In this document: positions 56,709 through 64,000 of the stretch, piece after piece
How the letters are laid out: each line of letters begins with the position of its first letter
Position numbering within the stretch: position 1 is the stretch's first letter
IMG/VR virus record: IMGVR_UViG_3300037807_000296
Span: 1 to 64,000 of that record
Strand: one strand, 5' to 3'
DNA: 64,000 bases
From: a virus
Position numbers and translations under genes: made by a program
Notes under the pieces: model-generated
Told to the model about the DNA's origin: nothing
Databases searched by the model: none
What the model saw: only the letters and a program-made list of their open reading frames with translations

Positions 56709-57229
56709 ATATTAATGAGCTTGAGGGTTGGTTGGTATCATCATACCTAGATTCAGATGTGGTGTTTTATGATTCACCTGAATCTGAAATAGGGGTTACT
56801 ATTATAGGGGGATTTTTTGATGGATCTCAGATGATTTGGGATGATGAACCAGAAATCACATTCGCAGTTTATATAAATCCTGATACATATGAGATAACTA
56901 CACCTCATCACCTTATCGAAGAAGATGCGCATACAACTTATCATCATGAAATGCGTCATGTATATCAATATTCTCGAAAACCTGTTGATATTATACAAAA
57001 AGAAATGGGAAGAAGTTTAAAGCAGGGGATTGAGTATAGACAAGATCTTGATGAAATTGATGCATTTGGGTCGGTTGATTTACCTGTATTCATTCAGATA
57101 TATGGATGGGATCAAGCTTGGCTTGATGAATTCTCTCCATTGAAACAATATGTAGATATATTTGGTAAAGGAAGTGTGGAGGTTAAACGTTTGATTAAAA
57201 AAGCAGTTAAAGTTTTGGATAGTGTATGA
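56705..57229 (+). CDS. Putative zinc metallopeptidase
   Basis: 174 residues. TTYHHEMRHVYQY (about residues 78-90) contains HEMRH, the HExxH zincin motif, in a helix. A downstream Glu-rich segment (DLDEIDAFG) may give the third ligand. No signal peptide, so it would act in the host cytoplasm. Overlaps both neighbours by 4 bases. Confidence 0.6.
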   Translation: MNINELEGWLVSSYLDSDVVFYDSPESEIGVTIIGGFFDGSQMIWDDEPEITFAVYINPDTYEITTPHHLIEEDAHTTYHHEMRHVYQYSRKPVDIIQKEMGRSLKQGIEYRQDLDEIDAFGSVDLPVFIQIYGWDQAWLDEFSPLKQYVDIFGKGSVEVKRLIKKAVKVLDSV

Positions 57230-57468
57230 TGGAATTTTTGACATATATTGATATTTTGTTTTTTATTTTAGGTTGTATTATTGGTACAGCTACTGGTTAT
57301 ATTTTCACAGAATTAGAGAACTGGTATTATAGAATAATGTTTATGGTATTAAGCTCTTTAGTTGGGGGAATTGTAGGTGTTATTTTGTTGTATAGCTTAC
57401 TGTTTATTATGATAATGTTGGGTGGTATTATCATTTTTACGATTATTTTGAGTATATTTAATAGATGA
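57226..57468 (+). CDS. Small membrane protein
   Basis: 80 residues with two or three membrane segments (LFFILGCIIGTATGYIF; FMVLSSLVGGIVGVILLYSL; a third at the end). Coupled to the metallopeptidase gene by a 4-base overlap, so it may be its partner. Function unknown. Confidence 0.6.
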   Translation: MMEFLTYIDILFFILGCIIGTATGYIFTELENWYYRIMFMVLSSLVGGIVGVILLYSLLFIMIMLGGIIIFTIILSIFNR

Positions 57469-57575
57469 GTGTTAACATCAAGAAGTTACGATGGATGAAG
57501 CTTCTCTGTGATTCTAATCATTATTATACCACATTACTCCACTAGAAAGAAAATATTTTAAGTTGAAAATAACTG

Positions 57576-57604
57576 TTGTCTTTTATCATTTTCTAGTGTA
57601 TAAT
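57576..57604 (+). promoter_or_regulatory. Early promoter for the ligase operon
   Basis: TTGTCT (57576-57581) and TATAAT (57599-57604), 17-base spacing. Confidence 0.75.
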
Positions 57605-57631
57605 AGACATACAATAAATGGAGATATTAAT

Positions 57632-57739
57632 ATGTATGATTTTATGGCGGTGTTTTTAGGTTTGATAATTTTCACTAGTGTTATAGTTATTAGTTTGAAG
57701 AGTATTGGTTTCAATAAAATATTAGGAGTACAATTATGA
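57632..57739 (+). CDS. 35-residue membrane microprotein
   Basis: ATG 57632 behind TGGAGATATTAAT. One hydrophobic helix (AVFLGLIIFTSVIVISL). The TGA overlaps the next ATG. Confidence 0.55.
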   Translation: MYDFMAVFLGLIIFTSVIVISLKSIGFNKILGVQL

Positions 57740-58206
57740 GTACAAATGCTTTAGTTGGTATTTTGAATGAAGATGGAACTATTGAATCGATATACAATCA
57801 TTGTGATGGTGATTCACTGTTAGATGTATTAAAAGATGATTATACTGATGAAGATAGTGTTCGAAGTATGTTAGCACGAGGAGATGCATCTAGTTTATAT
57901 GAAACTAAAAGAGGTTGGTTTGATTGGAATAATTATGTTTACTTCTACCTTTTTGAACCAGAAGAATGTGAATGGACTATGTATGATTCGCATGGTATCG
58001 TTATAAAGTCTATATGGGTTGGTGATTTATCAAAAGAGAGGATATTTTCAGATGATATATCTTGTAACGTAAATGAAACATTGAAAGAACAGATGATCAT
58101 CAAAGCAATGGAAGCATTAATTGTTAAAAGTGGGTATTATTGTGATATTGGTATAGATGCTGTTAATGCAGTTAATAGAACTTTAGAGGCGATGGCTGAT
58201 GATTAA
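57736..58206 (+). CDS. Conserved phage protein, unknown
   Basis: 156 residues. STNALVGILNEDGTIESIYNHCDG is a recurrent phage N-terminal pattern. The C-terminal half is helical. RBS TAGGAG. Flanked by microproteins with overlapping ends. Function unknown. Confidence 0.65.
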   Translation: MSTNALVGILNEDGTIESIYNHCDGDSLLDVLKDDYTDEDSVRSMLARGDASSLYETKRGWFDWNNYVYFYLFEPEECEWTMYDSHGIVIKSIWVGDLSKERIFSDDISCNVNETLKEQMIIKAMEALIVKSGYYCDIGIDAVNAVNRTLEAMADD

Positions 58207-58342
58207 ATTGATGGGATGGTCACTCGTTGTTATGTTTTTAATCGCTGGACTTACTAATTATGGGTTTGTTGATTTATCTAATGGAATTTTTAGATTGGAG
58301 GTTGATTTTAATTTTATGATGGAGATTTATAATGATATTTGA
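58199..58342 (+). CDS. 47-residue membrane microprotein
   Basis: ATG 58199 lies inside the previous stop region. Hydrophobic helix GWSLVVMFLIAGL, then a polar tail. Its stop overlaps the next microprotein by 11 bases. Confidence 0.5.
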   Translation: MIKLMGWSLVVMFLIAGLTNYGFVDLSNGIFRLEVDFNFMMEIYNDI

Positions 58343-58418
58343 TATGCTTATATTTGTAATAGTTATGTTGATTATCACTTGGGTATTTCTAGGTTCAAAT
58401 GGAGGAGGTACAGTATGA
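58332..58418 (+). CDS. 28-residue membrane microprotein
   Basis: ATG 58332. MIFDMLIFVIVMLIITWVFL is one membrane helix. GGAGG in its last codons is the ribosome site of the ligase gene, whose ATG overlaps the TGA. Confidence 0.5.
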   Translation: MIFDMLIFVIVMLIITWVFLGSNGGGTV

Positions 58419-59710
58419 ATATTAAAGATATACTAAATGCGTTGACAGTAACAAGTAAGAAAACTGAGAAACTTGCTATTCTAAATGAACACAAAGATAA
58501 TGAGTTACTTAAACAAGTTTTTAAGTATGCACTCGATCCTATGATTACATTCGGCATTAAAAAAATTCCGTCTTATCTAAATGCAGAAGAATCATATAAT
58601 CTTGAAGATTCATTTATTACACTCGAATTACTTATTAGTAGAGAGCTTACTGGTAATGCTGCTATTGATGCATTGAGTAAAGAGTTATCTGAACAATCTT
58701 CTTTAAATGCTCCGATTCTTGAAATGATTATTAAGAAGGATCTTAGATGTGGTGTATCATATAAAACAGTAAACAAGGTATGGGGAAATGATTTCATTAA
58801 GGAATTCCCTGTTATGTTAGCTTCATCATTTAATGAGAAGAATCTAGCTAGAATTGATTTTGAAAGGGGTATATTAGCGCAAACGAAAATGGATGGAGGG
58901 CGTTTAGAAGTTATCGTAGATGGAGGTGATATAACTTGTTACACTCGTAATGGTCGTGTTATTGATATAACATCACAATTCTCTGATCTACCTTTTGGAC
59001 GATACGTTATAGATGGAGAGTTGTTAGCTTACGAAGATAATATAATTCTTGATAGGAAGACTGGTAATGGTATCATGAATAGTTGTATAGCTTTCACAGC
59101 TTCTGATAAAGATAAATTGAAAATGAAAATGGTTGCTTGGGATATTGTTCCTTTGGATGATTTTTGGAAAGGGAAGTATAATAAAGGAGCAGAGGAACGT
59201 CTTGATGATCTAAAGGGTATGGTTGAAGAATGTGTGAATGTATCTACAATTGATAATATTATTATTTACACTCATGAACAAGCTCAAGAATTATATAAGA
59301 TTAAAGTTGCTGAGGGAGAAGAAGGTATAATACTCAAAAATCGAGATTCTATTTGGGAGAATCGACGAAGTCGTGATTGTGTGAAAATGAAAGAAGTGTT
59401 AGATATTGATTTGAAAATTACAGGTCTAAATGAAGGTTCTGGGCGGCATAAAGGGCGTTTGGGATCAATATCTGTGACTGATGCTTCTGATACGCTTAGA
59501 GTGGATGTTGGAACTGGATTATCAGATGCTCAACGAACGTTATTCTGGGATCGAAGGGATGAGTTGATTGGGAGTATAATTGAGGTTCAGTATAATGCTA
59601 TCATCAATAGTAAAGGTAAAAAAGCACCTTCTCTATTCCTTCCAGTGTTTGTAGAATTGCGAAAGGATAAGAGTTTACCTAATAATATTGGATATAATAG
59701 CGATAAATAA
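58415..59710 (+). CDS. 30: ATP-dependent DNA ligase gp30
   Basis: Seals nicks in replication and repair. 431 residues from ATG 58415 (T4 487). Motif I is KMDG with the adenylated Lys at K158. Others are YTRNGR (Ia), YVIDGELL (III), EGIILKN (IV) and CVKMKE (V), with the OB-fold domain after. N-terminal ALDPMITFGIKKIP and LRCGVS are ligase-specific. Strong ribosome site GGAGG. Ends Asp-Lys-stop. Confidence 0.95.
   Translation: MNIKDILNALTVTSKKTEKLAILNEHKDNELLKQVFKYALDPMITFGIKKIPSYLNAEESYNLEDSFITLELLISRELTGNAAIDALSKELSEQSSLNAPILEMIIKKDLRCGVSYKTVNKVWGNDFIKEFPVMLASSFNEKNLARIDFERGILAQTKMDGGRLEVIVDGGDITCYTRNGRVIDITSQFSDLPFGRYVIDGELLAYEDNIILDRKTGNGIMNSCIAFTASDKDKLKMKMVAWDIVPLDDFWKGKYNKGAEERLDDLKGMVEECVNVSTIDNIIIYTHEQAQELYKIKVAEGEEGIILKNRDSIWENRRSRDCVKMKEVLDIDLKITGLNEGSGRHKGRLGSISVTDASDTLRVDVGTGLSDAQRTLFWDRRDELIGSIIEVQYNAIINSKGKKAPSLFLPVFVELRKDKSLPNNIGYNSDK
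59702..59709 (+). promoter_or_regulatory. Late promoter octamer GATAAATA
   Basis: Formed by the Asp-Lys-stop end of the ligase gene, 35 bases before the ATG at 59745. Confidence 0.55.
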
Positions 59711-59744
59711 AAGGGTAATATATTAATAACTAAGGATACTATTC

Positions 59745-59981
59745 ATGCACAATTTCAGTAACATTATAGACAAAATATTAGAAGATTCAACTGATATTCA
59801 AACATTTTCATCACAATCTGATGACTATTACTGGGAGCAATTAGATCCTACAACAGAACAACGGTTTAGAATTCCGATGCTTAGCACTGATAATTTTGAA
59901 TATTATGATACTTATATCAAATATATGAAGCTAAGAGAAGCGAATCCAGAACAATTTGAAAGATTGATGGCGTGGAGTTAA
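59745..59981 (+). CDS. Small protein, unknown
   Basis: 78 residues, starting behind TAAGGATACT. Acidic N-terminal helix and YDTYIKYMKLREANPEQFER. One base separates its stop from the ATPase gene. Function unknown. Confidence 0.6.
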   Translation: MHNFSNIIDKILEDSTDIQTFSSQSDDYYWEQLDPTTEQRFRIPMLSTDNFEYYDTYIKYMKLREANPEQFERLMAWS

Positions 59982-59982
59982 A

Positions 59983-62871
59983 ATGAAAAAATTTAGAGAT
60001 TTTAATTCTGCGGATGAAGTATCAGTAAACGAAGTTGTAGTTAAAGGAATTTTCAAAAGAAAAAATACAGGACTTAATATAAATAGTAAAAATTTAGTTA
60101 AATTCTTCCATTCTATTGCTGGAAAAGAGTTTAGAAGTTTCAGAGATCCTGAGTTCCATAACGTATTTAATGATTATTTTAAATTAGATCCTAGAATCAA
60201 GACATTTTATAAAGATGAAGTTGCTTACTTCTTTAAGCATTTCGCTACAAAAATTCATAATAAAAAAATCTCTATTAATGTTATTCCCAGTAAAGTGGAT
60301 GACAATGTCAAAGTGAAGGTATCACAGTTATCTAAAGGTAAAGTTAAGAAACTAAAGATCCCATCAGCAATCAAAGGAGATAAAATAGAGAAGTTCGCTA
60401 AAACAGTCCTTAAAAATATGATGGGTACCAGCAAAGGTAGATTATTATTAACTGGTGATCCTGGCACAGGTAAAACGAGTTCAGTTCAAACTGTTATGTC
60501 GTTGTTGCGTATGAATGTGATTACAATTGAAGCTCCTCATGTATCAGAAGAGCACATCATTAACGTTCCTTATCTCGTTAAACGTGGTGTAGCTGATACT
60601 AAACATGAATCATCATTTGAGGAAATTGGGTCATCATTTGAAGTTGTTAATGCTGATTCAAATCTAATCACAACACTTAGAAAAGCAAAACCAATCAAAG
60701 ATGTTGAATATGAAAAATTCCTTAAAGCTAATAGAGCATTAGCTCCTTTAGCAGCACAGTTAAAAAATGTAATTGCTTCGTTAAATTATACTAATGTATT
60801 GTTCATTGATGAGTTCTTCCGTTCAGGATCCACTAGGATTCAGAATTTATTCAGAACTATATTGAATGGTAAGATTGGTACTACTGCGATCCCAGCTAAT
60901 ACATATATCATTTACTCATCTAATATGGATGATTCTGATGGTTCCTTGGACGGTATAGCATTAAACCAGCAATTCCAAGAGGTTGAGTTTGATAAACCTG
61001 AAGCTGCTGGTTTCATGACATATATGGCTGATAAGTTCACTAATATTGATCCAATAACCGGTGAAGAAATAGGTGATAAACAGGATCCCATTACACCTGA
61101 AGTGTATAATGCGTTTATTGATGCACTCAAAGATGAAGAAATGGGTGTTAAAGATAAATCTACAGAAGCTGAAATTAGAGTGTCACCGAGACGTTGGGAA
61201 GAAATTATCAAATATGTGAATGCTAATATACCAGCATCAAGTAATATAGCAGCTAATAGACTGTTGACGTATATTAGAGATAATATGAAAGATTATGAGA
61301 CTGGAGAATTATCTAGTTTATATCCTAAATATGCTGATCTAGTTAAGAAATTGATTACTGATTCATCTGATATTAATGCTGAAGATATCGTTGTTATAGA
61401 AGATGAAGATTGGAGAGATAATCTTTCTGGTCAGATTGAATCTAAGTTGAAGATGGGTAACGATCGTAAATATGTTCCTATCATATCTGGAAAACCAGGC
61501 TTAGGTAAGACAACGATTATTGATAATATATGTGAAACATACTCACTCAAGAAGATTGATATTGATTGCTCTGTATTAAATTCAGAAGATGTAATCGGAT
61601 TAACTACTCCATCAACTAATGGGGGTGTAACAACAACAGAGTTTACAACACCTCCTCTACATGCTCAAATCATGGCTGATTATGATGAATCAATAGAGCC
61701 TGTAAACGGTTATAAGTATACTCATATACTATTCTTAGATGAGATTACTCGTGTTGCTACTCCATCAGTCTTTAATGGTATCAGAGCTTTGATACTAGAT
61801 AAGAAAGTAGGTCAAGTTGAAATCCCTAAAGATATTATGATTGTAGGAGCTATGAATCCAGTAGATGTAGGTGCGGAAACCTTAACTGATCATATGAAAG
61901 ATGTAGTGGATATCGTAACAGCTGAAGCTAATTACATTAAATTATTTCAATATTTCAAAAGTGTAACTGTATACAAGAATAACAAAGATACAATTGGATT
62001 TGATATTAGTCCCGTTGTATCAGAAGTATTCGATGGTATCGTTGATACATTTAAATCAGATGTTGATCCAGATGGAAATACTTTGAATGTTAATGATGGA
62101 CATTTCTATTGGACTGATGGTTTCAATGTTGTATATGTATCACCTCGTGAATTTGATGATATGATGATCGGTAGTATTGAGAATGTTGTAAGTGCTTTGA
62201 TCATTGATGGGTATGATAGCGATGTTAATTACAGTGACGTTGAATCTGATGAATATATCAATGTTATAATCGATGCTGTTAAAGAAACAATGGTTGGTGC
62301 ATTTAAGTTTATTATCAGCAAACACAATTTAGTGGATACTGAGTTTATGAGTAAATTTGATTTGTATATTCAAACCACTTTATCTAGTCAATATACTGTT
62401 ATAGAGGAATTGATGAATAGTATTCAATCTGAAGCTATTGTATCAATGAGAGGTATATTCAATGATTCTGAGTCTATTGAGGAGTTGCTTAATTATGACG
62501 GTGTTAAAGATATTTTAGAGACTATAATCGATACTAATGATGTTGATATTATCATCAATGAGATTAGTGATGTTCTCATAGAGAAATCACAAACCAATGA
62601 TATTGCTGTTATATTTGATAATCTACTCGATATTAGAAAGTTGCTGATGAAGGTTGATTGGTCGAAATATAGTGGAGAGATTACAAATGGATTGAGTAAT
62701 AAATTCATTGAGATGATCTTAAAACCGTTAATGAATAAGATCCTTAAAAATGATGGTATGTATAATGATATACCGTTCATTGATTATATGACGAATATAT
62801 ACACTCGATACGATGAATTGATATCGATGATTGATATGGCAAAAGAAAATAAAAATAATATGTTTATATAA
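59983..62871 (+). CDS. Double AAA+ ATPase (MoxR-like)
   Basis: 962 residues with two AAA+ modules. Module 1 has Walker A GDPGTGKTS (161-169) and Walker B VLFIDEFFR. Module 2 has GKPGLGKTT (503-511), ILFLDEITR and the sensor MIVGAMNPVD. The second is MoxR-like. An acidic helical tail of about 260 residues follows. The N-terminus MKKFRDF only partly fits the capsid-targeting-type leader. The next gene is a metallopeptidase/VWA-like candidate, a typical MoxR partner. Remodelling of a target protein is likely. Confidence 0.8.
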   Translation: MKKFRDFNSADEVSVNEVVVKGIFKRKNTGLNINSKNLVKFFHSIAGKEFRSFRDPEFHNVFNDYFKLDPRIKTFYKDEVAYFFKHFATKIHNKKISINVIPSKVDDNVKVKVSQLSKGKVKKLKIPSAIKGDKIEKFAKTVLKNMMGTSKGRLLLTGDPGTGKTSSVQTVMSLLRMNVITIEAPHVSEEHIINVPYLVKRGVADTKHESSFEEIGSSFEVVNADSNLITTLRKAKPIKDVEYEKFLKANRALAPLAAQLKNVIASLNYTNVLFIDEFFRSGSTRIQNLFRTILNGKIGTTAIPANTYIIYSSNMDDSDGSLDGIALNQQFQEVEFDKPEAAGFMTYMADKFTNIDPITGEEIGDKQDPITPEVYNAFIDALKDEEMGVKDKSTEAEIRVSPRRWEEIIKYVNANIPASSNIAANRLLTYIRDNMKDYETGELSSLYPKYADLVKKLITDSSDINAEDIVVIEDEDWRDNLSGQIESKLKMGNDRKYVPIISGKPGLGKTTIIDNICETYSLKKIDIDCSVLNSEDVIGLTTPSTNGGVTTTEFTTPPLHAQIMADYDESIEPVNGYKYTHILFLDEITRVATPSVFNGIRALILDKKVGQVEIPKDIMIVGAMNPVDVGAETLTDHMKDVVDIVTAEANYIKLFQYFKSVTVYKNNKDTIGFDISPVVSEVFDGIVDTFKSDVDPDGNTLNVNDGHFYWTDGFNVVYVSPREFDDMMIGSIENVVSALIIDGYDSDVNYSDVESDEYINVIIDAVKETMVGAFKFIISKHNLVDTEFMSKFDLYIQTTLSSQYTVIEELMNSIQSEAIVSMRGIFNDSESIEELLNYDGVKDILETIIDTNDVDIIINEISDVLIEKSQTNDIAVIFDNLLDIRKLLMKVDWSKYSGEITNGLSNKFIEMILKPLMNKILKNDGMYNDIPFIDYMTNIYTRYDELISMIDMAKENKNNMFI

Positions 62872-62885
62872 CACACACGATGCGG

Positions 62886-62891
62886 TATAAT
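62886..62891 (+). promoter_or_regulatory. -10 box before the last gene
   Basis: GCGGTATAAT, with only a poor -35. AAAGG follows before the ATG at 62915. Confidence 0.45.
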
Positions 62892-62914
62892 TAAATGATA
62901 ATTAAAGGTATTAT

Positions 62915-64000
62915 ATGAAGAATTTTTTAAGTGAGATTGCTGGAAGTGGTATTAAATCTCAGAAAGGTGTTACATTTTCAACATCAACAATGAGTACACC
63001 TTTCGTAGTCAATTTGATCAACAAAATATCAGACACGTCTGGTAAATCAGTTGCTACGATTAAAGCAGATGTACAATTTCAAAGTGAAATAGCTTTAGAA
63101 AAAATGAAAGATGGACCTGATAGATTCTATGCAGATGCTAGAAAGAATGTTATTGAAAGCATATTGTTTAGTATGATTAAAGAGATTGATCATACAGAAA
63201 AATTCAATGTCGAAGAGTTTAAAATACTCTTTAATTATATTCTAGTTAAGAATAAGAATTTCCTCAAAATCAAAGATCCTATGACAGGTAAACGTGTTAA
63301 ACTTAATATCATGTACACTCCTATGCCGTCCTTTGTGAAACAACCTGATTGGGTTAAAAACGTTGATACTGCATCAGCGTCTCCTGAGGGTGATATTGTA
63401 TTTAATATTAACTTTATTAATCAATTAATCACATACGCTTCTTATAAAGAGATAAAACCGAAAGGTAGCATATACAAATCTAATGGTGGTTTAGTATCAG
63501 ATAATTTAGCGTACATTGAGTTTCTAATTCTACATGAAATATATCATATCATACACGGAGATCATTTCTTTCAATCAAAGAAAGAAGGTATGACACCAAT
63601 TGTCCAGAATTATTTAGGTGATTTCATCAGCAATGCTAATCTAGTTAAAGCTGGGTATGAGCAATTACCAATTGGATTATATTCATCTAATTATAACTAT
63701 GATAATTATACTACAATGAATGATATGCAGGATGATATTATAGAAGATATAGAATCTATGACTGATGTTCAGAAACAGAATGCTGACGATCAGATGGATC
63801 ATCATATGGATGATAATCATGAGAAGTTAGATTCTACATCTGATGGTCAAGATGGTCAAGATGGTCAAGATGGTCAAGATGGTCAAGATGGAGAATCGCG
63901 AGATGATTTGTTGGATGATGCTATGAAAAAATCATCAGATGATATTGTTGATGCAGCTGATGAAATGACTGCTGATGAAATTGAAAATGCTATTAAGAAA
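62915..64000 (+). CDS. Metallopeptidase-like partner of the AAA+ ATPase (runs off right edge)
   Basis: At least 362 residues, open to the window end. MKNFLSEIAG at the start resembles the short leader with a possible L-S-E site. LHEIYHIIHGDHFF (about residues 207-220) has HExxH and a further His, as in the putative metallopeptidase domain (DUF2201) that precedes VWA domains in MoxR partner proteins. A Gly-Gln-Asp tract (five DGQ units) and acidic helices follow. The expected VWA domain would lie beyond the window. Confidence 0.65.
   Translation, partial: MKNFLSEIAGSGIKSQKGVTFSTSTMSTPFVVNLINKISDTSGKSVATIKADVQFQSEIALEKMKDGPDRFYADARKNVIESILFSMIKEIDHTEKFNVEEFKILFNYILVKNKNFLKIKDPMTGKRVKLNIMYTPMPSFVKQPDWVKNVDTASASPEGDIVFNINFINQLITYASYKEIKPKGSIYKSNGGLVSDNLAYIEFLILHEIYHIIHGDHFFQSKKEGMTPIVQNYLGDFISNANLVKAGYEQLPIGLYSSNYNYDNYTTMNDMQDDIIEDIESMTDVQKQNADDQMDHHMDDNHEKLDSTSDGQDGQDGQDGQDGQDGESRDDLLDDAMKKSSDDIVDAADEMTADEIENAIKK
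63842..63891 (+). repeat. Nine-base tandem repeat (GATGGTCAA, five units)
   Basis: In-frame microsatellite encoding Asp-Gly-Gln five times in the last gene, likely a flexible acidic linker of variable length. Confidence 0.85.

Overview
The window is part of an AT-rich, T4-like myovirus genome. The left end carries a T4-type replication and late-transcription core in syntenic order: late sigma factor 55, recombination nuclease 47/46, sliding clamp 45, clamp loader 44/62, translational repressor RegA, DNA polymerase 43, recombinase UvsX and helicase 41. Primase 61, type II topoisomerase 39/52, RNase H, a DexA-like exonuclease and DNA ligase 30 lie further right. Lipoproteins, a spanin-like cassette and a flagellin/FlaG-like pair point to a motile Gram-negative host. 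The host species cannot be told from this sequence.

Layout. 1-16.8 kb: replication core, interrupted by antisense GIY-YIG homing endonucleases. 16.8-26.7 kb: a block of proteins that mostly begin with a short leader resembling the T4 capsid-targeting and gp21-cleavage sequence. 26.7-34.3 kb: tail-fibre, adhesin and lysis-type genes, including a glycine-rich and a collagen-like protein. 34.4-46 kb: primase, phosphoribosyltransferase, SLOG protein, class II ribonucleotide reductase (split), topoisomerase, RNase H and exonuclease. 46-54 kb: small early genes, twelve recognisable tRNA genes or tRNA-like elements plus degenerate ones, a stand-alone capsid-like gene on the minus strand, and BspA-like repeats. 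54-64 kb: lipoprotein, flagellin/FlaG-like genes, HNH and GIY-YIG nucleases, chains of overlapping microproteins, DNA ligase, a double-AAA ATPase and a metallopeptidase-like partner.

The most striking feature is three fractured essential genes, uvsX, 41 and nrdJ. Each is encoded as two ORFs carrying the two halves of a split intein. The uvsX N-intein is only 14 residues, and an intact antisense GIY-YIG gene fills the gap. The nrdJ gap holds a decayed GIY-YIG gene, and the gene 41 gap is only 53 bases. Functional UvsX, helicase and reductase should therefore need trans-splicing.

Four related antisense endonuclease cassettes share a minus-strand late promoter (GATAAATA), a covarying plus-strand terminator hairpin and a following plus-strand early promoter. 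A fifth survives only as a C-terminal fossil at 18.2 kb.

Regulation looks two-phase. Early promoters have TTGACA-like and TATAAT boxes 16-17 bases apart. Late promoters have GATAAATA, often made by a gene ending in Asp-Lys-stop. Genes 43, 41 and 61 start 7 bases after the last base of their -10 boxes and are probably leaderless.
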